The notes under the pieces were generated by a model, which was given only the letters and a program-made list of their open reading frames with translations, did no database searches and was not told where the DNA came from. From Ralstonia wenshanensis (GTDB lineage Bacteria; Pseudomonadota; Gammaproteobacteria; Burkholderiales; Burkholderiaceae), in assembly GCF_021173085.1 (NCBI RefSeq), contig NZ_CP076412.1, forward strand, positions 1,612,001 to 1,676,000: DNA of 64,000 bases, in the 5' to 3' direction. A program made the position numbers and the translations under genes. Below, piece by piece: positions 10,730-18,646 of the stretch. How positions within the stretch are numbered: the stretch's first letter is position 1; every line of letters starts with the position of its first letter.

Positions 10730-12025
10730 TTGAACATTCTTCAGTTTCCTGCAAAGCGCATTGCCGTGGTCGGCTCCGGTATCTCGGGGCTCGCGGCTGC
10801 GCATTTTCTTGCGAAGCGGCACGCCGTGACGCTGTTCGAGGCCGCCCCTCGGCTTGGCGGGCATACCAATACAGTCGATATTGAAGAAGGCGGGCAAGTC
10901 TTCGGCGTCGACACCGGCTTTCTGGTCTTCAACGCGCGCACGTATCCTAACCTCATCGCGCTGTTTGACGAGCTTGGCGTTGCCCATTGCGAGAGCGACA
11001 TGTCGTTCAGCGTGTCGGTTGACGGCGGGGCGCTGGAATGGGCCGGCACCAGCCTGGGTACGGTCTTTGCCCAGCCGCGCAACTTGGTGTCGGCGCGGTT
11101 TCTGTCGATGCTGGGCGACATCCTGCGCTTCAACCGGCAAGCCCACGCCAATCTGGCGGCGGCGCGCAACGAGCGCCACAGCCTGGGCGCGCTGCTTGCC
11201 GCCGGCCGCTATGGCGAGCCGTTCTGTGCGCATTACCTGTTGCCGATGGCGGCGGCAATCTGGTCCACGCCCAGTCGCGACATCCTGGCATTTCCGGCGG
11301 AAACCTTTCTGCGGTTTTGCCTAAACCACGGCTTGCTGCAGATTTTCAACCGGCCGCGTTGGCGCACCGTCAAAGGCGGGGCACGCAGCTATGTCCACAC
11401 GATTGCGCGCGGGCTGGCAGATGTGCGCGTCGGCACGCCGGTACGCGGCATCCACCGTGCGGCGGACCACGTCGACGTGCGGACCGATTCCGGCAGCGAG
11501 CGCTATGACGCCGTCGTGCTTGCCACGCACGCGCCCCAGACGCTGCGTCTGCTCGACGATCCCACGGACGACGAGCGCGCCGTGCTGGGCGCCTTCCGTT
11601 ATCAGCCCAACACTGCCTTCCTGCACCGCGATACCCGCCTGCTTCCGCGTCGGCGGCGCGTGTGGTCGGCGTGGAATTATCTCGATGCCTCGCGGGCGGG
11701 CACGACGGGCGCGGCGCCGTGCGTCAGCTATCTGCTGAACCAGTTGCAACCGCTGCCGGTGTCCACGCCGGTGGTCGTGACCTTGAATCCGTCCGAACCG
11801 CCCGCGCCCGAGCTGGAGTATCAGCGCTTCGAATATGAGCACCCGGTGTTCGATCAGCCGGCCATTGACGCGCAGGCCCGCTTGCCGGAGTTGCAAGGTC
11901 GCGGCCACACCTGGTTTGCAGGCGCCTGGACGGGGTACGGCTTCCATGAAGACGGGCTGAAGTCTGCCCTGCGCGTGGTGGCGGATTTTGGCTGCGCTCC
12001 CGCCTGGGCGCAGGTGGCGCCATGA
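10730..12025 (+). CDS. FAD-dependent oxidoreductase, amine-oxidase/desaturase-like
   Basis: Flavoprotein of about 431 residues. The N-terminus carries the dinucleotide-binding motif RIAVVGSGISGLAAAHFLAK followed by an acidic strand end (LFEAAPRLGGHTNT), typical of flavin amine oxidases and carotenoid/protoporphyrinogen-type enzymes. The C-terminal FAD contact region reads WFAGAWTGYGFHEDGL. The TTG at 10730 is chosen because AGAGG lies 7 nt before it; an in-frame ATG inside folE would add 20 unrelated residues. It overlaps the next gene by ATGA, so it is co-translated with DUF1365. With the adjacent CFA-type methyltransferases it may oxidise or desaturate membrane fatty acyl chains. Substrate not established. 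Confidence 0.83.
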   Translation: MNILQFPAKRIAVVGSGISGLAAAHFLAKRHAVTLFEAAPRLGGHTNTVDIEEGGQVFGVDTGFLVFNARTYPNLIALFDELGVAHCESDMSFSVSVDGGALEWAGTSLGTVFAQPRNLVSARFLSMLGDILRFNRQAHANLAAARNERHSLGALLAAGRYGEPFCAHYLLPMAAAIWSTPSRDILAFPAETFLRFCLNHGLLQIFNRPRWRTVKGGARSYVHTIARGLADVRVGTPVRGIHRAADHVDVRTDSGSERYDAVVLATHAPQTLRLLDDPTDDERAVLGAFRYQPNTAFLHRDTRLLPRRRRVWSAWNYLDASRAGTTGAAPCVSYLLNQLQPLPVSTPVVVTLNPSEPPAPELEYQRFEYEHPVFDQPAIDAQARLPELQGRGHTWFAGAWTGYGFHEDGLKSALRVVADFGCAPAWAQVAP

Positions 12026-12789
12026 ACGGCGACGCGCAGCTTCTCGTCGGTCAGGTCATGCACCGCCGCCTGCGGCCGGTGGCCAACCGCTTTGTCTACC
12101 CGGTGTTTGCCGTGCGCGTGAAGCTCTCGGCGCTGGGGCGACTGACGGGCGCGTGGTTTGGCGTGGACTGCTTGCGGCCGCTGTCGTTGCGCGTGCGTGA
12201 CTATGGCCCGCGGGACGGCACGGATCTGCTCGCCTGGATACGTGGCGTGCTGAGCAGCGCGGGTTTGCCTGCCGATGGCGAGGTCTGGTTGCAGACCTTT
12301 CCGCGCATTGCCGGCTGGATGTTCAATCCCGTCTCGTTCTGGTATTGCCACGACGCGGCCGGCACGCTGCGCGCCGTGCTGGCTGAGGTCAACAACACCT
12401 TCGGGCAGCACCACCGTTACCTGCTGTGCGCGCAGGACGGCGGGGCCATCGACGCACAGACCGTGCTGACGTGCCGCAAGCAGTTGCATGTCTCGCCCTT
12501 CTGCAGGGTCGAGGGCGGTTATCGGTTCCGCTTTACCGAGACGCCGGCAACCGCGCTGGTGCGCATCGATTACCACGACCAAGACGGTCTCTTGCTGCAT
12601 ACCGCCATCGGCGGATGGCTGCAGCCGTTTGATGCGGCTCACCTGCGCCGTGCGTTGCTGCGGCAGCCGTTGCTTGCGCTGCAGGTTATCGGTCGCATCC
12701 ATTGGCAGGCCCTGCGTTTGTGGGTCAAGGGCGTGCCGTTCTTTGGCCGTGGTGCCCACGACAGAACTTCTCCGGAGAATTCCCGATGA
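12022..12789 (+). CDS. DUF1365 family protein
   Basis: 255-residue soluble protein of the DUF1365 family, biochemical role unknown. Recognised by GWMFNPVSFWYCHD (residues about 98-111), EVNNTFGQHHRYLL, KQLHVSPFC and the RIDYHDQDGLLLHTA segment. It overlaps its neighbours on both sides by 4 bp (ATGA), which indicates tight translational coupling with the oxidoreductase before it and the CFA synthase after it. The oxidoreductase-DUF1365-CFA triplet recurs in light or singlet-oxygen-induced gene sets of other proteobacteria. A role in fatty-acid modification is therefore inferred, not shown. Confidence 0.85.
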   Translation: MNGDAQLLVGQVMHRRLRPVANRFVYPVFAVRVKLSALGRLTGAWFGVDCLRPLSLRVRDYGPRDGTDLLAWIRGVLSSAGLPADGEVWLQTFPRIAGWMFNPVSFWYCHDAAGTLRAVLAEVNNTFGQHHRYLLCAQDGGAIDAQTVLTCRKQLHVSPFCRVEGGYRFRFTETPATALVRIDYHDQDGLLLHTAIGGWLQPFDAAHLRRALLRQPLLALQVIGRIHWQALRLWVKGVPFFGRGAHDRTSPENSR

Positions 12790-13985
12790 CAGCCTCGCGC
12801 TCCCTGGCCTGGGTGCCGCCTCATGTTCCTGCGGCCGGCCGGCTGTTCCTGGCGCTGGCCGGTCGGCTGCGGCACGGCTTCCTTCATCTTGTCACGCCCG
12901 ACGGCGATGTGCAGATCGGCGATGCCGCGTCGCCGCTGTCGGCCGAGCTGCGCATTACCGACTGGCGCGCGTGCGGGCGCATCCTGCGCAGCGGCGATGT
13001 GGGGTTTGCCGAGGCCTATCGCGACGGATGGATCGACACGGGCAACCTCGCCAACCTGCTGCGCCTGGCCATCGTCAATGCCGCCACGCTTGATCAGGCG
13101 ATCTTCGGTCATGCGCTGGCGCGTTCCGTCCTTCGCTTGCGCCACCTGCTGCGCAGGAACAGCCGTCGCGGCAGTCGCCGCAACATCCACTTGCATTACG
13201 ACATCGGCAACGATTTCTATCGGCTGTGGTTGGACGAAGGCATGGCATATTCGTCTGCATGGTTCAACGGCAACCTGCGGCAGGGGTTGGCAGACGCCCA
13301 GGCCGCCAAGTACCGGCGCGTGTGCGATCTGCTCAGGGTGGGGCCCGGCATGGATGTGCTGGAAATCGGCTGCGGATGGGGCGGCCTGATGGAAATGGCC
13401 TGCGCGCGCGGTGCCCATGTTCACGGCATCACGCTCTCGGAAGAACAGCGACGCTACACGGCCGAGCGCCTGGCCGACGAGCCACGCGCCCGCGTTGAAC
13501 TGCGCGACTACCGAGACCTGGACGGTGCTTACGATGCCATCGCCTCGATCGAGATGTTCGAGGCGGTAGGCGAATCTTATTGGTCGACCTACTTTCAGAC
13601 GCTGGTGCGCTGCTTGCGGCATGGCGGGCGGGCCCTGGTGCAGAGCATCACCATCGACGAGGCGCACTTCGAGCGGTACCGCGCCGGCACCGATTTCATT
13701 CAGCAGTTCATCTTCCCGGGCGGCATGTTGCCCAGCCGCGAGCGCTTTATCAGGCTGGCGGAGCAGCACGGCTTGCGACTGGTCGACCGCCTCGACTTCG
13801 GCCGCGACTACGCAGAGACGCTGCGCCGCTGGAGCCAGCGTTTCGAAGCCCGATTGGAATCTGCGCGCGCACTCGGATTCGACGAGCCCTTCATCCGCAT
13901 CTGGCGCCTGTACTTCGCGTATTGCGAGGCCGGCTTTGACGAGGGCCGGATCGGCGTGTCGCAGTTTCTGCTGGAGCGGGGGTGA
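12786..13985 (+). CDS. cfa: Cyclopropane-fatty-acyl-phospholipid synthase family methyltransferase (1)
   Basis: S-adenosylmethionine-dependent enzyme (399 residues) that acts on unsaturated acyl chains of membrane phospholipids. Seen: HYDIGNDFYRLWLDEGM and YSSAWF typical of CFA synthases, SAM-binding VLEIGCGWGGLMEMA, SIEMFEAVGESYW, FIQQFIFPGGMLPS, and the C-terminal CEAGFDEGRIGVSQFLL typical of genuine CFA synthases. The ATG chosen overlaps the DUF1365 stop (ATGA). A longer frame upstream lies inside DUF1365 and is not family-like. Probably performs cyclopropanation or methylation as part of a membrane-protection programme. Confidence 0.9.
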   Translation: MTASRSLAWVPPHVPAAGRLFLALAGRLRHGFLHLVTPDGDVQIGDAASPLSAELRITDWRACGRILRSGDVGFAEAYRDGWIDTGNLANLLRLAIVNAATLDQAIFGHALARSVLRLRHLLRRNSRRGSRRNIHLHYDIGNDFYRLWLDEGMAYSSAWFNGNLRQGLADAQAAKYRRVCDLLRVGPGMDVLEIGCGWGGLMEMACARGAHVHGITLSEEQRRYTAERLADEPRARVELRDYRDLDGAYDAIASIEMFEAVGESYWSTYFQTLVRCLRHGGRALVQSITIDEAHFERYRAGTDFIQQFIFPGGMLPSRERFIRLAEQHGLRLVDRLDFGRDYAETLRRWSQRFEARLESARALGFDEPFIRIWRLYFAYCEAGFDEGRIGVSQFLLERG

Positions 13986-14764
13986 CCATGTCGGCGATCG
14001 GCGTCGCACTCGTTGCGCTGGTGTTCCTGGTGGCCGTGTTCAGCGCCGTATGGGCGTGGCAGTTGCGCAGTGGGAACGCCGGCATGGTCGACCCGGTCTG
14101 GGCGTTCTCACTGGGCATGGTGGCATTGCTTTACGCGTGGTTGGGTGCGGGGTCGTTGCTCGCGCGCGTGTTGGTCGGGGTAGGCGGCGCAGTGTGGGGC
14201 GCGCGCCTTGGCTGGCACTTGTGGCGCCGCAATGCGGGCAAGCCGGAAGACGCGCGCTACCGGAAACTGCGCGAGGAGTGGGGCACTGCCGCACCGCGAA
14301 ACATGTTTGGCTTCTTCCAATTGCAGGCGGCGGTATCGATGTTCCTGTCGATCGCGTTTGCCGTGCCGTGTTACCGGCCCGATGCACCGAGTGTGCTTGC
14401 CATGGCGGCCGCTGTGGGCCTGTGGCTGATGGCGGTAACCGGCGAAGCCCTGGCCGACAGGCAACTGCGCAGCTTTGCGGCGGACCCGGCAAACCGGGGC
14501 AAGACCTGCCGGGTGGGGCTGTGGCGCTATTCGCGGCACCCGAACTATTTCTTTGAATGCGTGCACTGGCTGGCCTACGTGCCGTTGGCGATCGGCACGC
14601 CGTGGGCATGGCTCACGCTGTTGCCGCCGGTGGCCATGGCATGGCTGCTCGTAAAGGTCTCGGGCGTTCCCATGCTCGAAGCCCATATGCGTGCCACGCG
14701 CGACGACTATGCCGAATACGCCCGCACAACGAGCGTGTTGATTCCCTGGCCGCCGCGCCACTGA
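13982..14764 (+). CDS. DUF1295 membrane protein (steroid 5-alpha-reductase-like fold)
   Basis: 260-residue integral membrane protein with about six or seven hydrophobic segments. The C-terminal motif GLWRYSRHPNYFFECVHW and the late EYARTTSVLIPWPP are characteristic of the DUF1295/ICMT/steroid-reductase superfamily, which reduces or methylates lipidic substrates with a cofactor bound at this motif. A GTG at 13982 overlaps the CFA stop (GTGA); an ATG two codons later is the alternative start. It sits between two CFA-type genes, so an acyl-lipid substrate is a fair guess. Confidence 0.85.
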   Translation: MTMSAIGVALVALVFLVAVFSAVWAWQLRSGNAGMVDPVWAFSLGMVALLYAWLGAGSLLARVLVGVGGAVWGARLGWHLWRRNAGKPEDARYRKLREEWGTAAPRNMFGFFQLQAAVSMFLSIAFAVPCYRPDAPSVLAMAAAVGLWLMAVTGEALADRQLRSFAADPANRGKTCRVGLWRYSRHPNYFFECVHWLAYVPLAIGTPWAWLTLLPPVAMAWLLVKVSGVPMLEAHMRATRDDYAEYARTTSVLIPWPPRH

Positions 14765-14795
14765 TGTACAGACATACAGACCCAAGGAGCCTCAC

Positions 14796-15896
14796 ATGAC
14801 TGCGCTGTCCACGCCGACCATACCGCCGCAGGCCGCGGCCGACGCCAGCGACGGCTGGCTTATCCAATGCTGCGAGCGCGGTTGGCTGCCGGATGTGCTG
14901 GTGCGTGCCGGCATGCGCGCCCTGATGCGCCAGCGTTTGCAAGATGAAGGCCTTCATGACGGCGAACTGCGTTCACGGCGCTTCAACGCGCTGCTGGATG
15001 AGTTGGACGGCAGCCCCATCGCAATTGAGACAGACGCGGCCAACACGCAGCACTATGAATTGCCACCCGCATTCTTCGAGGCCCATCTGGGGCCGCAGTT
15101 GAAGTATTCCTGCGCGCTATACCCAAGCGGCGATGAAACGCTGGCCGAGGCGGAAGAGGCCATGTTTGCCTGCTATGCCGAACGCGCCAGCTTGGCCGAC
15201 GGGCAGTGCATTCTGGACCTGGGCTGCGGCTGGGGATCGCTGTCGCTGTGGATGGCCAAGCGCTATCCAAACGCACGCATTGTGGCGTTGTCCAATTCGC
15301 GCGGTCAGCGCAGCTGGATCGAGGCCCGGGCTGCCGAGCGCGGGCTGACGAACCTCAGCGTGCACACCGGAAACATCGTCGATTTCGATTTTGCAGACAT
15401 GCCCGCGGGTGGCCGCTTTGACCGCGTCGTGTCGATCGAAATGTTCGAGCACATGAAGAACTACGGCCTGTTGCTGGGCAAGATTGCTCGCTGGATGCGA
15501 CCGGATGCGGTGCTGTTCGTGCACATCTTTGCGCATCGCACGCTGGCGTATCACTTTCAGGTGCAGGACGGCACCGACTGGATGTCGAAGTACTTCTTCA
15601 CCGGCGGCACCATGCCATCCGAAGCGCTGCTGCTGCATTTCCAGGAAGACCTGCGCGTGGCGCGGCAGTGGTGGGTCAGTGGCGCGCACTACGCGCGCAC
15701 GGCGGACCATTGGCTGGCCAATCTTGACGCGGCCCGTGGCAGGTTGATGCCGGTGTTCGTGCAGACCTATGGCGAGCGCCAGGCCGCTGTGTGGTTTCAG
15801 CGGTGGCGCATGTTCTATCTGGCGGTGTCGACCTTGTTCGGCTATGCCGGCGGCAACGAGTGGGGCGTGGCGCATTACCGGTTCGTCAAGCGCTAG
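14796..15896 (+). CDS. Cyclopropane-fatty-acyl-phospholipid synthase family methyltransferase (2)
   Basis: 366-residue SAM-dependent methyltransferase of the CFA superfamily. SAM motif ILDLGCGWGSLSLWMA (about 143-158), SIEMFEHMKNYGLLLGK, and KYFFTGGTMPSEALLL are visible. It differs from the first CFA gene: the classic HYDxGN motif is replaced by HYELPPAFFEAHLG and the C-terminal CEAGF signature is missing. This divergent subgroup includes fatty-acyl methyltransferases that add a methyl branch rather than a cyclopropane. Ribosome site AAGGAG, 31 bp after DUF1295. Having two unlike CFA-type enzymes in one operon suggests two successive or alternative lipid modifications. Confidence 0.87.
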   Translation: MTALSTPTIPPQAAADASDGWLIQCCERGWLPDVLVRAGMRALMRQRLQDEGLHDGELRSRRFNALLDELDGSPIAIETDAANTQHYELPPAFFEAHLGPQLKYSCALYPSGDETLAEAEEAMFACYAERASLADGQCILDLGCGWGSLSLWMAKRYPNARIVALSNSRGQRSWIEARAAERGLTNLSVHTGNIVDFDFADMPAGGRFDRVVSIEMFEHMKNYGLLLGKIARWMRPDAVLFVHIFAHRTLAYHFQVQDGTDWMSKYFFTGGTMPSEALLLHFQEDLRVARQWWVSGAHYARTADHWLANLDAARGRLMPVFVQTYGERQAAVWFQRWRMFYLAVSTLFGYAGGNEWGVAHYRFVKR

Positions 15897-15919
15897 CTGA
15901 ACGCCGGCCGCCGTGGCCG

Positions 15920-16450
15920 TCAGGGCAGGCTGCCGGTTCCGTCGCTGCGCTCGCCCATCCATACCAGGAGCGGCATCCATACCGCCCACCCGAAGGCCAA
16001 CACGCCCAGCGTGGCGGTCAGATCGGGAATGAGCGCCGCTCCAAGTGCCGCTCCCGCACGAAACGACAGCGGGCCGGCAATAGCACCCAGCGCCATGGCC
16101 AGCCACCACCTGCCGCGCAGCCAACGAAAGAGGACATTCACTTGGATCGCGAACAGCACCCACAGCGCCAGCAGCCAGGGCGGTACGAACCCGGCCCACA
16201 CGGCCCCGTGCGGATAGACGATGACACCGGTGCGTATCAGCAGGGTTTCCCACGGCGCCGCGAGCACCACCACCCACATCACGAGCCGCAGTTCCTGGTA
16301 TGGCCGGTGGGCTTGCCGCAGATGAAGCGCCAGCAGTACCGCGACAAAAACGATGCCGACCCACGCGGCATCGCGCGCGGCGCTCAGCACGCAGACAAAC
16401 CAGCCGGCTTGTCCGGCTACCGTGTAGAGGAGAGCACGATGAGAACGCAT
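15920..16450 (-). CDS. DUF2878 family membrane protein
   Basis: About 176 residues with five hydrophobic segments and conserved-looking VMWVVVLAAPWETLLIRTG and FAIQVNVLFRWLRGRWW stretches, matching the DUF2878 family (function unknown). It is convergent with the second CFA gene and its 5' end overlaps the divergent lipocalin gene by about 12 bp. An ATG at 16450 is used; a GTG at 16462 would lengthen the overlap. Neither has a strong ribosome site, so the true start may be internal. DUF2878 genes often lie beside photolyase and CFA genes, as here. Confidence 0.75.
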   Translation of the reverse strand: MRSHRALLYTVAGQAGWFVCVLSAARDAAWVGIVFVAVLLALHLRQAHRPYQELRLVMWVVVLAAPWETLLIRTGVIVYPHGAVWAGFVPPWLLALWVLFAIQVNVLFRWLRGRWWLAMALGAIAGPLSFRAGAALGAALIPDLTATLGVLAFGWAVWMPLLVWMGERSDGTGSLP

Positions 16451-17071
16451 CAAAGAGGCCACCGTTGGCTCACCCTGTCAGGTTGGGCACGTCGTTTGGC
16501 GGTATTCACGCTGGCCATCGCCAGTGCCGCCTGCTCCAGCCCACCCCCGAATCCCAACCCACGGGCTGCCGTGCCGCTGAAGACGGTACCGGTTGATCTG
16601 CCGCGCTACATGGGGCGCTGGTATGTCATCGCCAACATTCCGTACTTTGGTGAGCGCGGCAATGTCGGCAGCTATGCCGAATGGTCCCTGCGGCCCGATG
16701 GCCGTATTGACGACGCCTATGTCTACCGGCCGGGCAGTTTCGATGCCCCCTTCAAACGCATGCAGTTCGTTGATTCGGTGGTGGAGGGCAGCGGCGGTGG
16801 CGAGTGGCGAGTGCGTTTGTTCTGGCCGATCTACGTGTCGCAACTGACGCTGTATGTCGATCCGGAATACCGGGTGACGCTGCTCGGCTATCCAGACAAG
16901 AGCCTCGGCTGGGTGTTCTCGCGCGACCCCAACATGAGCGATGCCGACTATCGCGCAGCACTGAGCCGTTTCGACGCGATGGGATATGACATTTCGCGTT
17001 TCCGGCGTGTGCCGCAAGTGCCGAGCCAGATTGGGCAACCGGGCTTCCAATCGCCGGGAGATGCCAACTAG
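16439..17071 (+). CDS. Lipocalin-family lipoprotein (Blc-like, 1)
   Basis: 210-residue outer-membrane or periplasmic lipoprotein with a lipocalin fold that binds hydrophobic molecules. The N-terminus has a signal with lipobox (ASAAC), followed by the lipocalin motif DLPRYMGRWYVIANIPYF, then PFKRMQF, LTLYVDPEYRVTLLG, and GWVFSRDPNM typical of bacterial Blc proteins. The ATG is supported by GAGGAGAG. A second lipocalin lies about 800 bp further on. Together with the fatty-acid modifying enzymes, a role in carrying or repairing damaged lipids is likely. Confidence 0.87.
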   Translation: MRTHQRGHRWLTLSGWARRLAVFTLAIASAACSSPPPNPNPRAAVPLKTVPVDLPRYMGRWYVIANIPYFGERGNVGSYAEWSLRPDGRIDDAYVYRPGSFDAPFKRMQFVDSVVEGSGGGEWRVRLFWPIYVSQLTLYVDPEYRVTLLGYPDKSLGWVFSRDPNMSDADYRAALSRFDAMGYDISRFRRVPQVPSQIGQPGFQSPGDAN

Positions 17072-17082
17072 CCTTGCGTGCG

Positions 17083-17619
17083 TCAACGTGACTTGCCCAG
17101 AAGATGACGACGCAGGGACGGAGCGCGCGTGCCGGGTGCCAGCCAGATATCGAAGAAGGCACGCGCGAAGGCCGGATCGTCCACCTCGGTCGTCAATTGT
17201 CCATTGGCGTAGAAGCGTGCACCGCGCCCGGGCAAATACACGCCGCACAAGGTGTCGCCCGGCTTGACATCGGGGAAGGCGGGGGTCATTGCACGCTGCC
17301 ATTGCGCGAGGGTGTCATCGGACGGGACGGGCGCCTGGAGTCTGCGGATCTCGTCAATGGCGGTCTCGATGAGGCGGCTGCGTTCGATCGCGCGCCGATA
17401 CGTCACCTCCAAGGCAAAGGGCGCGTTATAGCTGGGCGGGAGTTCTGCGGTCCATAGTTGTGCATCGTAGAGGCAGAATCCGAAAAGGCACAGCGCGCCC
17501 TTGCCGGAGAGTTGCGGCGCGGGCACCGTGTCGCGGCAGTCGGCCCACGCTCCAACGCTCATGAGCGTGCAAAGCGTGAGGATCAGGGCTCGGACGGCGT
17601 GAATGCGTTGGGCTGGCAT
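17083..17619 (-). CDS. Secreted chalcone-isomerase-like protein
   Basis: 178-residue protein with a Sec signal peptide (cleavage near SVGAWA-D) and a chalcone-isomerase-fold domain: GKGALCLFGFCLYDAQLW, LEVTYRRAIERSRLIE, and PDVKPGDTLCGVYLPGRGARFY. Bacterial members are periplasmic fatty-acid- or lipid-binding proteins rather than flavonoid enzymes. Convergent with the first lipocalin gene and divergent from the second. Its presence fits the lipid-protection theme of the island. Start codon chosen by the signal peptide; no strong ribosome site. Confidence 0.78.
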   Translation of the reverse strand: MPAQRIHAVRALILTLCTLMSVGAWADCRDTVPAPQLSGKGALCLFGFCLYDAQLWTAELPPSYNAPFALEVTYRRAIERSRLIETAIDEIRRLQAPVPSDDTLAQWQRAMTPAFPDVKPGDTLCGVYLPGRGARFYANGQLTTEVDDPAFARAFFDIWLAPGTRAPSLRRHLLGKSR

Positions 17620-17844
17620 ATCGCGAGGGCATGCTTACAGGTGGGTCAAGCGGCGGACTGTCGGCTTCCAAAGTCTACTGACGCAGCGTATGACACGGAA
17701 ACGCTCGCACCAAGTTTTCTTGATGCAAATCCTGCTCACGATTGACATTGCTGAGCACCACCGGGATTGCGGCTGCGTGAGCTGGCATGCCAACTCAAAG
17801 CATGTTCATTGGCGGAAATGAGCCGCTTGTTCTGCTGCATTTCG

Positions 17845-17873
17845 TTGACGGGCAGCGCTGCGCAGCGTTTCAT
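17845..17873 (+). promoter_or_regulatory. Candidate promoter of the second lipocalin gene (TTGACG-17-TTTCAT)
   Basis: TTGACG (17845-17850), 17 bp, TTTCAT (17868-17873). Identical hexamers and spacing, and the same CAGCGTTTCATGTCA right side, as the promoter of the first MerR gene. A GAAATG...CATTTC inverted repeat (17815-17820 and 17838-17843, 17 bp apart) lies immediately upstream and could be the regulator site. A candidate member of a co-regulated promoter set. Confidence 0.6.
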
Positions 17874-17909
17874 GTCACAAGTAGCGGCATTCACTCTAAG
17901 GGGACTCGA

Positions 17910-18569
17910 ATGGCAGATGCGTTGACAACCGCATTTCAATTCGCGAAGCGCGCAGGGCTGCATGGCGGGGGCATGTTCAAGCAGATCGGCGTTGTTCTGC
18001 GGGCGGCAGCATTTTCCGCAGTGCGTGCGCGCCTGCACTGGCTGGCTCCGCTGCTTGCAGGGGCATTCCTGGCAGGTTGTGCGCCAACCAGCCCGCCAGA
18101 AGGCATCACGGCCGTCACGCCGTTCCATCTTCAACGCTACCAGGGGCGCTGGTACGAGCAGGCCAGGCTCGATCATTCTTTTGAGCGAGGCTTGACCGAT
18201 GTCTCGGCCACGTACCAGCCGCAGCCCGATGGCAGCGTTCGCGTGGTCAATCGTGGCTTTGACCCTGCCAAGGGTGAATGGCGTGAGGCGGTTGGCAAGG
18301 CGCTCTTCGTGGGCGACCACGATACCGGCTCGCTGAAGGTGTCATTCTTCGGTCCGTTCTACGGCGGCTACCACGTGGCGGCACTCGATCCAGGCTATCG
18401 CTGGGCCCTGGTTGTCGGCCCGGACCGCAGCCACTGCTGGGTGCTGACACGCGACAAGCATCTCGACCCCGCACAGCGTGACGCGATCTTTGCGCGTGCG
18501 CGTGCGCTGGGCATTGACACGTCCGCGCTGATCTCCGTGTCACACGAGCGGCAGGATCCGTCCAAGTAG
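17910..18569 (+). CDS. Lipocalin-family lipoprotein (Blc-like, 2)
   Basis: 219-residue lipocalin. An unusually long N-terminal region precedes the hydrophobic signal core and lipobox (FLAGC, residues about 55-59). The lipocalin domain has LQRYQGRWYEQARLDHSFERG, NRGFDPAKGEW, LKVSFFGPFYGGYHV and HCWVLTRDKHL. ATG at 17910 has AAGGGGA upstream and lies 36 bp after the -10 element; in-frame upstream codons would read through the promoter. It is the first gene of a run leading to the FeS photolyase and epimerase. An alternative start at an internal ATG (MFKQIG) would give a more ordinary signal length. Confidence 0.85.
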   Translation: MADALTTAFQFAKRAGLHGGGMFKQIGVVLRAAAFSAVRARLHWLAPLLAGAFLAGCAPTSPPEGITAVTPFHLQRYQGRWYEQARLDHSFERGLTDVSATYQPQPDGSVRVVNRGFDPAKGEWREAVGKALFVGDHDTGSLKVSFFGPFYGGYHVAALDPGYRWALVVGPDRSHCWVLTRDKHLDPAQRDAIFARARALGIDTSALISVSHERQDPSK

Positions 18570-18646
18570 CGGCGAGGGCGCATGCACCACACCAAGAGCG
18601 AGCACGCAGCGCAAGACCGTGGCGCCATGTTCCGGCGGGCAATGAC

